NCBI RefSeq assembly: GCF_008831285.2
Contig: NC_045145.1
Coordinates: 17,500,040 to 17,564,039, forward strand
Origin: Nymphaea colorata
Lineage: Eukaryota; Streptophyta; Magnoliopsida; Nymphaeales; Nymphaeaceae
Length of the DNA stretch: 64,000 nucleotides
Reading direction: 5' to 3'
The position numbers were made by a program, and so were the translations under genes. The notes below the pieces were generated by a model. The model worked only from the letters and a program-made list of their open reading frames with translations, ran no database searches and was not told the DNA's origin. Below are positions 12,330 to 24,909 of the stretch, piece by piece (within the stretch, counting starts at the first letter, position 1; each line of letters opens with the position of its first letter).

Positions 12330-13900
12330 ATGGATCACACATGTTGTCAGGGTGAATCCATTTTCTATACAATCCATTGATTGGAATAATCGACAAATAG
12401 TGAGTAGCTTCAACAAGAGGTCATCCCTTGCAAATAGAAAGCCTATTAAAAAAAGCTTAGAAAGCCTATTAAAAAAGCTACTGCTCATCAAAATGTTATT
12501 CACGATTTCTGTGTCACGTTCAATGTTGTTGCATATTGGCCAAAAGGTAAGTGCAACCTGAGTTATCTTCAACGTTCACCAAGTACCCGACAGATTCCAT
12601 TAGAGTCTCCGTCTCACACCAACTAACAAAAGGTAAGTGCAGCCTGAGTTATCTTCAACGTTCACCAAGTGCTTGACGGATTCCATTAGAATCTCCGTTT
12701 CACACCAGCTAATATGATTCTCAATTAAGAAGGTCAAACCAAAACAGAACCATCCAGAGGCGTCTCTAATGAGACCAACTACTCCTCTTCTATCACCTTT
12801 GCTCCACAAACTAATGTTGATTTCTACTCATCTATCTCTATCTCTAACTCAATTGCTTCATAGAATCCTAGAGCAGAGTCAGTTATGAATGTTAATTATT
12901 TTTATTGAAAATTCCACCAGTAACCATTGCATTGGGCCCATAACCATTCCACCAAGTTGCCAATTGGTAGATCACCATTGTGCTTGATGTGATTGCGAGT
13001 CTTTCACATGAATTATATTGCCATATGAAAGTTGCCTTTCCAACATTTATCAATCAATTTGTCTTTAAAGTCATTCTTACGCCATTATATAAGCCCTTGT
13101 ATTGGGTTTGGGGGGGACTCCTCTGCCATTGTTTGGCACTCCCAAAATTTTAAAAAATGAATGTCCATCAAAATTTTAAAAAATGAATGCCCATATAAAA
13201 CGAGCTCCCTTACAATTGAAAAAAAGGTGCTTCATGTCTTCAATTTCATGCTTTCAAATTCTACACTTAGAGGCAAGTGACCGACTCTGCTTTTGCACAA
13301 ACCCATCAGTAGGTGGACGACCTGAAACACCTAAATAAACAGTCTAGGTGGCCCTTGGGAATCCTATCCCTTTCCAGACAAGCACTTTCTCATTGATCTT
13401 GGAGCCTTTTTTTTCGAATCTTTTGATAAAATTCATCCCAATTGAATTCCCAAGTTGTAGACAAAAGAGAGGAATATTTAAACCGACAAGGAACTCATTG
13501 ATGAACTTCTCATTCCCCTCCATGATTTCTTTTACCATGCATTGATTGATGGTGATGGGATTTATGGATCTTATCAATCAGATGCTCTGGACCCCAATAA
13601 TCCGTCCAAAATTTGGCTACAGCACCATTGCCTATCTTTCAGCCGACATTTGCATTAATCTTGCTCCAAGACTGCAATGCCTTGTGTCATGCTTTAGACA
13701 CATTTTTGCTCCTAACAGTGCTGTCAATTAGTCATTTTTGTTTACAGTACTGACCTGTCAAAAGGTCTGCCCAAGGGGAAGACTGTTGGGTCACACTATA
13801 CACTAAAAAGGTCAAGTTGGCCATATTGGTATTTTCGAGGTCTCTAAGTCTTATGTCTCCCTCTAATTTTAAGAGACATAAAGTAAACCATTTAATATGA
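12330..13900 (-). mobile_element. LINE (L1-type non-LTR retrotransposon) remnant
   Basis: Degenerate minus-strand coding sequence shows plant LINE landmarks in the right order. First, a RDLENTNMANLTFLVYS-like and WADLL stretch (about 13870-13760) typical of the region after the reverse transcriptase. Next, ALQSWSKINANVG..KIGNG and AKFWTDYWGPEHL (about 13690-13570). Next, a zf-RVT-like KQSRSLASKCRI..HEIEDM, then KHLFFNC (about 13310-13205). Last, an RNase H-like GVVGLIRDASGWFCFG (about 12790-12735). Several stops and frame changes separate these pieces (for example, the zf-RVT piece has a stop after KCRI), so it is a dead copy. The 5' half with the endonuclease and RT core is absent from this stretch. 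Confidence 0.75.
12541..12712. repeat. 86-bp tandem duplication in LINE remnant
   Basis: Unit 12541-12626 (starting CAAAAGGTAAGTGCAACCTG) repeats immediately as 12627-12712 with only a few substitutions. It lies in the RNase H-like part of the LINE fossil and so postdates the insertion. Confidence 0.85.
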
Positions 13901-14412
13901 TGATAACTTCCATTATTTGTCTTATCACCACATTATCGATAATAGCAAAGAGTTTAACTACTAGAGATATAACATGTTTGATTATTGATTGTCCATCTGG
14001 CCTTTTATCATTTGATCGAATGGATCAAATGGCCGTACATTTTTTACCATTATTTACTTATTTTTTTCAATTCTCTTTCTCCCCTCTCCCGCTCATATTT
14101 GCTCTGTTTGCAGGGAGTGAGAGAGAGAGTGAAGTTAAACAAAAAAAAAGAAAAAGAAAAAAAGGCTTAAAATTGGGCCACCCAATCAATACGATAGGTG
14201 CGAGGTCTGTTATATATATATAATCTAACTAAAACTGTATATTTCATGTTCATGAATGGTTGAAAGAAGAACATAAAAAAAAGTTAAAAACTAATACTAA
14301 ATAACAAAAATGTCAATCACATTTTCTCCTGGTTTTTTTCTTAACTGTGTAATAGATCTCTATCGAACAATACTAGTTAAATAACTGAATGATTCCAAAG
14401 ACTTAGAATCAA

Positions 14413-14416
<4 letters not shown>

Positions 14417-14501
<85 letters not shown>
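14417..14501. repeat. (CT)n(AT)n compound microsatellite
   Basis: About 28 nt of CT run directly into about 57 nt of AT. The long AT run is fully self-complementary. Confidence 0.95.
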
Positions 14502-14505
<4 letters not shown>

Positions 14506-15302
14506 GTGGATTTGTGAGTCCAAATTTGTATAAATTCTTAACGAAACTGTATCTTGACTTTCCAAAACTTAGTCCGTCATAATGGTCGCAGCCATTAGCG
14601 GCTCAGAGTTTGAAGAAACATGGAGGTGAATTTTGTGGAAAATGTTGCCTGAAAAGTAAGTTGGACCGTCTGCACGCCACTCCGACCTGCTTAAAAGCAC
14701 GGGCAAGACACCCAGCTTTTCCGAGTTGCACTCGAATAAAGAAAGGGACAAGTGCAGAAATTGGCTTCGGAGAACATTGAAGCATGCGCGGCAGTGGTTT
14801 CTCCAACACCATTTTCAATGGCAGCACCTGGAGATTGGAGGCGACCCTTCCTTCCTTCCTTCCTTCGTCTCCTTTAGATCCTTTCTTTTTGTTCAAGTTT
14901 TTTCAAATCCAAATACGTGAAATTTGATAAATCGGATACAACAACGAGTAAATCCAATTCCACTATGAAGCGTTGACAAGAAAGGGCGTCGGTCAAAGTC
15001 AAACTTCCGTGTCTCCATTTCGACGCGCCGCCTGCCAAGTGCCAAGAGGAGGAAGCGAAGGAGAAGGGAAGAACTCTCTCTGACCATCCGCTTGACCGTT
15101 CGCCGGTTATCTATACGGTAAGGACAATCTGACCACAAACCATCAGGGTCCTCCTGTCAGCCGTCCATCGAGTAGATGAACGGCGATTTGAAGGAGACAA
15201 CACTACAAAGTACAATCCCTACGCCTCGTGCGGGCGTTTGGGTGCCGTTGATTGGGACGGATGGACAGCGTCCAGACGTCCCTACTCGCTCCAGTGTATG
15301 TG

Positions 15303-15304
<2 letters not shown>

Positions 15305-15339
<35 letters not shown>
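15305..15339. repeat. (CT)n(TA)n microsatellite before SRP receptor gene
   Basis: About 24 nt of CT pass into about 12 nt of TA, some 300 bp upstream of the SRP receptor start codon. The TA part could act as a TATA element, but this cannot be shown from sequence alone. Confidence 0.9.
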
Positions 15340-15344
<5 letters not shown>

Positions 15345-15633
15345 AGTTTCTCCTTCCCGGTCTGCAAATTAAATAGTAAGATAGGACCCAGTCATTTTTC
15401 GTGCCGCAGACAGAGAAACCAGAAAGAAAGGGGGGAAACAAGAACCGGCGTCGCTTTGAGAGGTACGTTTCCGATTCTGATCGTCTGCTTGATTTCTTGT
15501 TCTGTTTTCTTTCTTCGGCGTCTGTCAATCGGTCGATCGATCGTGAAAAGTTTACGGGATTCTGATCTATTGCTTGTAGGGTAGGAAAATCAAACCGATC
15601 GTATATCTCGTTGGGTTAAGTTGCCGGTTGAGG

Positions 15634-18600
15634 ATGTTGGAACAGCTCCTTATCTTCACCAGAGGGGGATTGATCCTGTGGACGTATAGGGAGCTCGGGA
15701 ACGCGCTCAAGGGATCTCCGATCGACGCCTTGATCCGATCTTGCCTCTTGGAGGAGCGATCCGGCGACGCATCTTACAACTACTCGGCTCCTGGTGCCGC
15801 TTACACCTTGAAATGGACGTTCCACAACGATCTCGGCCTCATCTTCGTCGCCGTCTTCCGTCAATTCCTCCATCTCCTCTACGTCGACGATCTGCTGGCC
15901 GCGGTGAAGCGAGAGTTCTCCCAGATCTACGACCCTAAGCGCGTGGTCTACCCTGATTTTGACGATACCTTCCGCCAGCTGCAGATTGAGGCGGAGACGA
16001 GGGCAGAGGAGATGAAGAAATCGAAGCAGCTCGTGAAGCCTGCCGCGGCGTCGTCCCTGAACAAGAAGCAGCAGGGAAATGGAGGCAGCGGAAACAATCA
16101 AAAGAAGAGCGGTTCTTCTAAAGGGGGAAAGGGGGGGAAAGAGAACGGGGATGGCGATTCCGGTGTTGCAAAGATAGGGTTGTTTGAGAATGGGACCGGT
16201 AGGTCGTTCAGCGGCAGCAATAATGCTGTCCCTGGCGTTGATAACAGCGAAAGCGATCAAACGGGCCCGGTGTCAACTGCTTTTGATGTAAATAAGCTTC
16301 AGAAATTACGTTCCAAAGCAGGGAACAAAAAAACAGAGGCTGCAGCCAAAAAGGACTCTAGGCCTGAGCTGCAGAAGAAAAAACTGACCAAGAAAAACCG
16401 AGTCTGGGATGATTCGCCGACGGAGACGAAGCTGGATTTTACTGATCCTGTGGATGAGAAAGGGGACGAGGCAGTTGTTCCGGTAATGGGAGATCAAGGA
16501 ACGAGTATGATGGATAGGGATGAAGCTTTTACCAGTGAAAGCGAGGATGATGATGATGATGATGACAATTCTGACCAGATAGATAAGAACGCAAAGCCTG
16601 AGGGTTCCAAGAAGAAAGGATGGTTCTCCTCGATATTCCAAAGGTAATGTCAATTTCAGTGCAGGAGTTCATGGCAATTGTTTCTTAGTCTTGGTTTATG
16701 GCCTCGTAGTATTGAGTTGCTGGTGATTGTTTGTCCAAGAAAACAAGGGTGTTATGTTGTTATTTGGTTGGCAACATGTTTGCGCGTAACAACGTCCCCG
16801 TCTCTATTGAATTAGCTTGTTTTTTGTTTTTGGGACCCTAAATTTGATCTCGCGATAGCTTTTGTCTCGGTTGGCCTTCTCCTACATTGTTAATTTTACT
16901 TCTCAAGCGCCTTTTGCATTTGGAATATCACTTGTGCACGGCCAATTGCTAATCTGTTTTTCAGCTACTAATTTTCATGCTACTACAGCATTCCATATTT
17001 TTCCATAATTCCTTTCTAGAATTCTAGTTGGTGTGAGAAGTTGCTGTGTGAACGCGTGAACATTTCATTGATTGCAGTCTCTTTTTCGACTGGTACCACG
17101 TTTTTGACTTTTTTTTCCTTACAAAATTTTCAGCATCTCTGGCAATACAGTTCTTGAAAAAGCAGATCTGGAACCTGCTCTAAAGGCTCTGAAAGATCGC
17201 CTTATGACAAAGAACGTGGTATGTGATCGTGCAAATTATTTTCTGCACAACCCGTTTTAGTATGATTTGATATGTTTACTATGTCGAAATGTAAAAATGC
17301 TCCAGGCTGAGGAAATTGCTCAGAAACTTTGTGAATCAGTTGCCGTGAGTCTTGAAGGAAAAAAACTGGGTTCGTTTACAAGGGTTTCATCAACAGTTCA
17401 GGTTTGTGTGAGATATAAGATTGTTGGGATCTGCACCTGTAATATATGATAGCCATTGGTAGCATGAATCCTTATTTTTTGTTTTGTTCATCATTTACAA
17501 TGTCATACAGGCTGCAATGGAAGAAGCTCTTCTACGAATTTTGACTCCAAGACGATCAATTGATATCTTGAGGGATGTTCACGCTGCGAAGGAGCAAGGG
17601 AGGCCATATGTGATTGTTTTTGTTGGTGTTAATGGCGTTGGCAAGTCTACGAATCTTGCTAAGGTAAGTAACTGTTGTTTCTTTCTTTGCGGATTCTATT
17701 ACCAAGCAAGCAATGCAGTAATGCACCATCCAAGACTTCAACCTAAAGTTGACTGATAAGACTTAGAACATTCTTGTACTTTCTAGTCCTTGAAGTTTTC
17801 TTTTGAAAGGAATATAAAGTTTGTTTCTTGTAGAAGATACAATCTTTACATTCTGAGTCAGTAACAAACAGATCTATTTGGCTTGGTTTTTGATTGCCTC
17901 TGGACTGTTCTCTTCTTATCTTTAGTGGGTGTCGTTAGAGAAATTTCAGTTGCCAATTCTTTGTATGAAACCGGTCTTTCTCTTTCAAGATTTGCTCCAC
18001 TTGTATTGTATGTAGTAGGGCTTAACCTGTAAAGCACACAATTAAATAAAATAGAATAAATCTATTAGTTGTTTACTTTCAGTTAGTTGGAATTATGCAT
18101 TTGAAGAACCCAAATGGAAAAACGGCATGTGGGACGCTTCTAGATTGTTCAGACAACTTTGAATCCAACCCTCTACAACCTGTTTACAATTACCTTTTTT
18201 TCTTTCTTGTTTCCTGGATTTCTGTTTGCCTTCAGATTTGCAACTCCAATTTCAAGTTTGTTGCTTAGTGGGAGTTTTATTGGCTTGGCGAGTGATCATT
18301 TAGCTGATCACTTGGATTGGCTATAATCGACATTTATGGAGTACCTTCTTAAGGGATGGTTTTGAAAATTAGTTAGCTTGTACGCATATGTCAAACATTT
18401 GCCTCCCTATGTTTAAGGATGTGAAAGAGGAATAGGCACAATCTGGGGTCATAGTGTTTCTGGTGTTAATTTGCAAGAGTCAACATGTCATAGGAGTAGA
18501 CTGTGTTTATGTTGCAGATTTGCAAAAGACGGGTTTATCAAAGGAATGGTACTATTGTTCCTGATCAACAGTTCTTCGTTGGGTATATTACAGGTTGCTT

Positions 18601-19995
18601 ACTGGCTGCTCCAGCATAATGTGACTGTTATGATGGCTGCTTGCGATACATTTAGATCTGGTGCAGTTGAGCAGCTTCGGACTCATGCTCGTAGACTTCA
18701 GGTATAATGCATGTCATTGAATTTTCATTAATGCTATTGCATGGGTTTGTAAATCTTGGTTCTTGTTTTGTGAATCTGTTGTCTGATGCCCTACACAAAA
18801 GGCTCTTTTGTGGTATAGTTTGTTCTCCTGCACATTTATTTTTCTGTCCCCTGCTTCCACAAAAGCAGTGTAATGTACGATGTTTTGTTGTATTGCTCCT
18901 GCTTTGTGTGAAAGGTTTTCCCAGGTAACACCAAGTTTTGATGGGCGCACATAAGATGGTCGATAGTCACACTACTAACATGAGTTTTTACCCTTTGAAT
19001 GACAATTATTTCTGCACAGCGAATGACAATCATTTATTATCTTTCGACTTCTGACATAGTGGGTTGAGGTAGAATGATTAACAGTATCTCAGATGGTGCT
19101 TTCTGATTCTCTGGATTACGCTTGTTAAAATTTGGCAAATGAAGTCAATTGCAGTAATAATCAATTCAAAAAGCATTTATTTATCAATGAAGGATGCATT
19201 GATGATATTCTATTTCAGATTCCTATATTTGAGAAAGGCTATGAGAAGGATCCTGCAATTGTAGCGAAGGAAGCTATCCATGAAGCTAGCCAAAAGCACA
19301 CGGATGTTGTTCTTGTGGATACAGCCGGAAGAATGCAGGTATGTAGAAGAACTACTCCATCTTTGTAAACCTTTTTTTATAAATGTGCAAATTAATTTCT
19401 GAATTTACGAAAATGAAATAATTGGAAGAAACATATTCTTGTACAGGACAATGAGCCACTGATGAGAGCTCTCTCCAAGTTGATTAACCTCAACAGCCCT
19501 GACCTAGTTCTGTTTGTTGGAGAGGCGCTTGTTGGTAATGATGCTGTTGATCAGCTGTCGAAGTTTAATCAGGTTTTGCCTGGAACTCCTATTTTTTCTT
19601 TTTCTGGGCAGCATCAGCCCTGCAATCTTGATCCTCTTGAAGTGGCATATTATTTATGTATTCTCTAATGCAGCAATGGTTTTGTCTGATTACCACCTTC
19701 TCATCTTGCAGAAACTAGCAGATTTTTCTACGGCGACTAATGCAAGGTTGATTGATGGTATTCTGCTGACAAAATTCGACACAATTGATGACAAGGTATG
19801 TTATTTTACCAGGAAAGTTTTGCTTTGACTATTTTTTACCTGTTTGTAATTCCTCTCCGTGTTTTCCAGGTTGGAGCTGCACTTTCCATGGTTTACATCT
19901 CAGGGGCGCCAGTGATGTTTGTTGGCTGTGGACAATCTTACACTGACCTCAAGAAGCTTAATGTGAAATCCATCGTGAAAACCTTGTTGAAGTAA
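15634..19995 (+). CDS. SRPRA: Signal recognition particle receptor subunit alpha (docking protein), 9 exons
   Basis: GTPase of the ER-bound SRP receptor. It docks SRP-ribosome complexes for cotranslational targeting. Exons: 15634-16643, 17134-17218, 17306-17401, 17511-17663, 18594-18701, 19219-19338, 19447-19572, 19712-19795, 19870-19995, all GT-AG, giving 635 residues. The large first exon codes for the N-terminal SRX longin-like domain ([20 protein letters not shown]), which binds SRPR-beta, and a long Lys/Ser/Gly linker with an Asp run near 305-311. The NG domain follows: [10 protein letters not shown]-loop (about 436-444), [24 protein letters not shown] (about 518-524) and [11 protein letters not shown]. 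The C-terminus SIVKTLLK matches the plant family as I know it. ATG 15634 is the first in frame. Length and motifs are all normal. Confidence 0.97.
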
Positions 19996-21668
19996 GAATG
20001 GGTATTCTGGTTTTGCCATTTGCTAGGTTTTCTGCCGAACAGTCCCCAATGACCTCATTGACTTTGCTTCCTGAGGTTAATTACCTGACGTGTATGCAAT
20101 CTTAACAAGTTTCGCTTGTGGATTAGTAGCGTGTGCTGAGTGTTTGTCTTGGTGTTGCTAAATTTTTCTGTTTTCAAGTTATTCACTGAATGAATAGGAA
20201 ATGTGAACATTTAGGAGCTGCCTCTGATACGTTTTCTCTTTGAGGAAACAGGGTCGTGACGAATATGTTTCACTTGTGGTCAGTTTCTGAGAGTAATGGT
20301 CATGGACGTTACATGGTTGAAGAAGCTTTTTCATGCTGACAGCACCACCAGTCTCTGTGTTGCAGAAAACGAAACCCTGATGTTTGGACAATACGGATCC
20401 GTATATTCCAATAGAAGGGTTTGCAAACTTTACATCTGAAAATTTCATGAATTGTCCCAGAAACTACATATAACGAGACAGTAAATAGGAAAGGAGCACG
20501 CTGCAAAAATTGAACTGGATATATTCATGCAGGAACCAAGTTCTAGGCCGGTGCCCTTCCAAGGTATTTAGTATCGAGCGAGGTCTGATAGCTTGATCTA
20601 ATTGCACGTGACAGCGTCTCGGATGATCTGAAGGCTCTGAACTAATTCAAAAGTCTTGGATCTTAGATCTAGAAGTGAATACGGAGCTTAGATGCGTCTG
20701 ACCAAAACCTGAAGCAGTGAGCAAAGTCCATTGCCCAAATCGCGTGTGAAAGTGACTGGGAAGAGTCCCGTTTTGAGCAGAAAAACTCATGTAGGCGCTT
20801 CGAGCAGGCGAAAATATGAGTCAAGTCGAGGCAATTTGGTGTTCTCGAAAGGTCATGTGATATATGGCACACGAGGTATTATTCAGTTCGTTGTAAGCGT
20901 GCTTGAAAAATCAGATCAGATTCATGGACGGACCTCAGAAGTTTTTTTAGTTTGAAGGCAGCGTTATATTCGAGACAAGGGACGCGTCCGCATCAGATAT
21001 CCAGCATGGATGCCAATTTTGACGCAAGTGTAGCCCAGAATGGAAACTCACTGGTGATTTTGCAAGTTGTAATGGCCTTCTTCACAAAAGTATAATAAGC
21101 GACAAACAATATTCGCCAGTGAACAATCGGTTGCAGACATACTTAGGGGTTTAATTCATTTAAAGAAAGAACAACTGCAGATATTCTTTGTCACGGCCTA
21201 ACAATTGATCTGCAATGCCCTCATCCGAGTGACAACCACGTAAACGTAAAATTTCTCAATTTCCAAGTAGAATTTCCTTTTCTGACGCACATGTTTGGGC
21301 ATAAACAGGTGAAGTAAATACAGTGCATGCATGCGTGTCACAATATTTCTTTGCGGCATTGACACGAGGCACGCATTTATGCAAAATAAAAACTGTGAAG
21401 AGGATGAATCACCATCAATTAATAAAGCATTGGCGAACAGACGAGGATGACCGACAAAAGGAGTGACCTGACCAAAGGTTCCATATCCACTAAGGAACTT
21501 GACAGCTGAATACGGGCCTTAATATACCGTGGATCACAAACCTTATGTTAATTTGATGTTTGTATCGATTCCATTTACGCCTGTTTCTATCAGACCAGTC
21601 AACTTTCTCTATTTTGCCACCACAAAAGCTCAGAAAGAGCTTGCCTTCTACAGTTCTTAAAAGCAACG

Positions 21669-21786
21669 GACACGTAGAAATCCATCGCCAATTTGATATT
21701 GGAAAATACAACTGAAAGTTACCAAATGCTTTGTGGTCGGAAAAACAAAACCGACATGTAGAAATTCATCGCCAAACTGATATGGG
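21669..21786. repeat. Short direct duplication, 84 bp apart
   Basis: GACACGTAGAAATCCATCGC at 21669 recurs as GACATGTAGAAATTCATCGC at 21753, with similarity continuing for about 34 bp. Confidence 0.7.
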
Positions 21787-22720
21787 AAAAGAACAGTAGA
21801 GGCCTTCCACGAGAGTTTACACTCTTACGAATGAGAATCTGCATATGGACATCGACGAACTCATACTCTGAGGAAAAAGAAAAGGATTCTTCATATAATT
21901 ATAACTTTTGTCCAACCAACCTACAAGATAGTGAGGCGCTAAATTTGGTTTAATATCAATATTGGCGCGTTTGAAGAACTACTTTCAGGTCCCAATATCA
22001 ATATTGTGACCATTCTTTTGCAAAGCAAACAAGTAGGAACGCTTCAGCTTCTTCTCGGACTTCTTTTGCTATCTTCTCAGTAACCATTATCAAAGGAAGT
22101 GGGCTGTAAAAGTTTTACTCCTGACATGAAGCCTAATTCGTCATTGAAGATCTAGGAGCACCAATAAGTACATACAAGCACAAACAAGAAGGATGACAAG
22201 CTTGCAAGTATGAAGCCATGAATGTAACTGCCTTTTCTCCCTCTGGCATCCATTTTGCAGTTACCGTCCACATACGAATGTTTCCAATAAGCAGCACATA
22301 TTGATCAAACTCTGATGGAACTTGTCATTATATTAAATTGCACAAATATATCTAGCATCTCCATAACGCCCTCATGATTTTCAACAAAAGGAAGCAGATC
22401 GAGCAAACTCTATGCGAGTCAAGATGGGCAAATAGATCCACCAAGACAGACTGGAAACTTTATAATTCAGATGCAGCCTAGAGCTAGCAATACCTTATGA
22501 ACTTGATTTGAAATATCTCAAGTTGCAGACACAGAAAAAAGCCGGAAATCAACCTAATTCCAGTTAAATTTCTAATAATGCTGAAAAATGCCTCAAGGCT
22601 AAAACCTGGTTCAACTCTAGACGACAACAATAACACAAATGAAGTAGGCAACAAAACTTTGCCAATGGCTCTTTGATGAAAGAAACCAACAAACATGGTA
22701 ATGTCTGGAGTGACGGAGTG

Positions 22721-22863
22721 CATAAAGAAAACCACTCACAATGAGCTCCACGGTAAAATCTCGAGTCAATGCAAATACTGAATAGGGACTAAATCAACGC
22801 ATAAACAAAACCCACCCAGAATCAGCTACATGGTAAAACCTCCAGTCAATGCAAGTATTGAAT
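22721..22863. repeat. Diverged tandem duplication, 79-bp period
   Basis: The stretch 22721-22784 recurs, with scattered changes, at 22800-22863. Shared words include GGTAAAA and AGTCAATGCAA. Confidence 0.7.
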
Positions 22864-23477
22864 GAAGAGAATAAAATTTAGGGACAAAAACAAAGCATAG
22901 AGAATATCCGCTCAAAATCAAACCCATATGACCCAGCATGCAAACGCTTGTGCAGCATGCAAGACAATAATAATTCAGAAAGAAAAGTTGCTCAGCAATA
23001 CTGGAGACAGTAAAACTCAACAAAATTGTTCCCTTTCCTTTCCTGATCGGCAACTTAGGATGGTCCCAGTAATGATTGAAATCATAGGGACGTCAGATAA
23101 GAGAGAGCAGTTACCAATCTAGCCATAAGGAAAGGCAAGTTGAACAATGCTGGGAAAGCCGCATGAAGCAAATTAATGTGTGTGTGCACATATAGACAAA
23201 GAGACTGAATGTGCTTGTGGAAATTTCTTATGCACATATAAATGTGCATGCATGCATGCATACACAAACATTCAAACAGGTAGACACATATGCAAAAGAA
23301 AATCAAAGAAACAAAAGCAAAAAAAATACAAAGACAGAAACAATGGGCAGAAAATAATTCAATGTCCAAATGGCTGAGCGGGCTTGCAATTCATCATAAC
23401 AATGGAAACAACACATCAAGAAAGGAAAATTAAGGATGTGTTTCTTGATGAGAATAGTCAACACTCCATTTCCTAAA

Positions 23478-23872
23478 AAGTGTGCTCCGAAGATGAAGTT
23501 CAGTTAGATAATATTCACTCTTCAACTGTTACTATCACTAAAAGAACAACCAACTTCAACAAGAAGAACCACCAAGCAATGAGCAATTCAAGAGATGAAT
23601 GCCAGAAAAAGAGGAAAGAATCATCTGGATGCCTCAAACAAATTCTCCTATGCAGATATGATGCACAAGAATGAAAGTGCGGTCCGAAGGTGAAGTTCAG
23701 TTAGATAATATTCACTCTTCAACTGTTACTATCACCAAAAGAGCAACAACTTCAACAACAACAACCACCAAGCAATGAAGCAATTCAAGAGACGAAGGCC
23801 AGAAAAAGGGGAAAGAATCATCTCGATGCCTCAAACAAATTCTCCTATGCAGATATGATGCACAAGAATGAA
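23478..23872. repeat. About 197-bp tandem duplication
   Basis: 23478-23674 and 23675-23872 are two head-to-tail copies. Both contain GAAGTTCAGTTAGATAATAT and both end in GATGCACAAGAATGAA. They differ by a modest number of substitutions and small gaps, so the duplication is fairly recent. Confidence 0.9.
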
Positions 23873-24909
23873 CCACAGCATGACACAACTAGATGGATGC
23901 TAACAATAGAAAAAAAAAAAAAAACACCTCATGAGATTCAAAAGTATAATTTCCTTGTGGTTTCTATGGGGGGGGGGGTTGCCAGGTAGCGGAAGGTAAA
24001 TCCTTGAAGAGCAAGAAATTATAGAAAAGGAGATGTAGAATGCATCAGTAGACTAATAGCGTAGGGAAAACAGGTTGACTTATCATATTCGTGAGAACTT
24101 ATAAATAGCACAACAAAGTCAACTTCTTAATTTTTTCCAAGCACAGAAGTTCCTAAGTGGCATGGCTTTTGGAGGCTTGCAGAATCCAACCTGTAGAACA
24201 AAATTCAGTCTCCAAGTGCAAACATATGATATATAATTGTGAGCTTCCTAAGATTGACCAATAATGCTACAAAGTCAATTCTTAATTTTGTAACGATGAA
24301 TACAAGTTCCCAAATGGAACGTAAATTAAAAGCAATCGACTGCATTGAATACCATTTATCTGCAAGAAGACATGCAGTCCCCAAGGTCCAAAACATGACT
24401 GATTCGCTGCCAATCACCAACTCTGTGCAATTCTTTAGCATAGTAATTTATTTTAATGCTGAAATCTAGCCATCCTCAATAGATAACACGGCACAATGAA
24501 CCGTGTTAGTGAAGGAGTTAAGTTTCCAAGATCAGTGACGCAGACGAGACTAGACATGTACCAGACTTGGCGTTTTTGCCAAAATGCAGACAATGTGAAG
24601 CAATCGAGAAAATATTTTCTATATAAACAAAATTATCAAATAGCATAGCTTATCATCGCTACCACTAGATTGATATGAATGGCAGAAAGAAGGCGCTAAC
24701 AAACTTACAGACAGGTATGTACTAAGCTAAAAGCATACACGTAAGTGAGTAAATATGAGAAACATCTGAAATCTTTTAAACTCGGTCAGGCCATGGCGCA
24801 GCAGATATCCACAGCTTCAAGTTCCTAAACGCAGCATTCTGCAGCCAACAGCGAAGACGTTATTCGCTCAGTCTTTGAGTACGATGATGAAGGATGTTCC
24901 TCATGAAAA

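Larger units (their letters stand above)
12225..14021. repeat. 31-bp direct repeats flanking the LINE remnant
   Basis: GTCCATCTGGCCTT.. at 12225-12255 recurs at 13991-14021 with 28 of 31 bases the same, in the same orientation. The two copies bracket the LINE fossil. They may be an unusually long target duplication, or two copies of an older repeat into which the LINE inserted. Confidence 0.7.
14022..15633 (+). promoter_or_regulatory. Upstream region and 5' leader of SRP receptor gene
   Basis: It contains a (CT)14-(AT)n compound microsatellite (listed separately), a GC-richer stretch at 14570-14830 with no recognised product, and a second CT/TA microsatellite at 15305-15339. A likely 5' UTR intron spans 15463-15579 (donor AG|GTACGT, acceptor TGCTTGTAG), which is inferred only from splice signals. 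The coding ATG follows at 15634. Confidence 0.45.
19996..24909. other. Intergenic DNA between convergent SRPRA and RING genes
   Basis: It starts with the SRPRA 3' UTR and ends with the RING gene 3' UTR. In between no coding frame with family similarity was seen. The stretch is A-rich on plus and holds several local duplications (listed separately), a GCATGCATGCATGCATAC-type run near 23249, and a G-run at about 23970. An A-rich plus strand would fit a minus-strand transcript or long 3' UTR, but this is only suggestive. Confidence 0.5.

Noticed and set aside
15628-15633. Upstream TTG start for the SRP receptor gene
   Set aside because: ATG 15634 starts the conserved MLEQLLIF; the extra codons depend on a non-ATG start.
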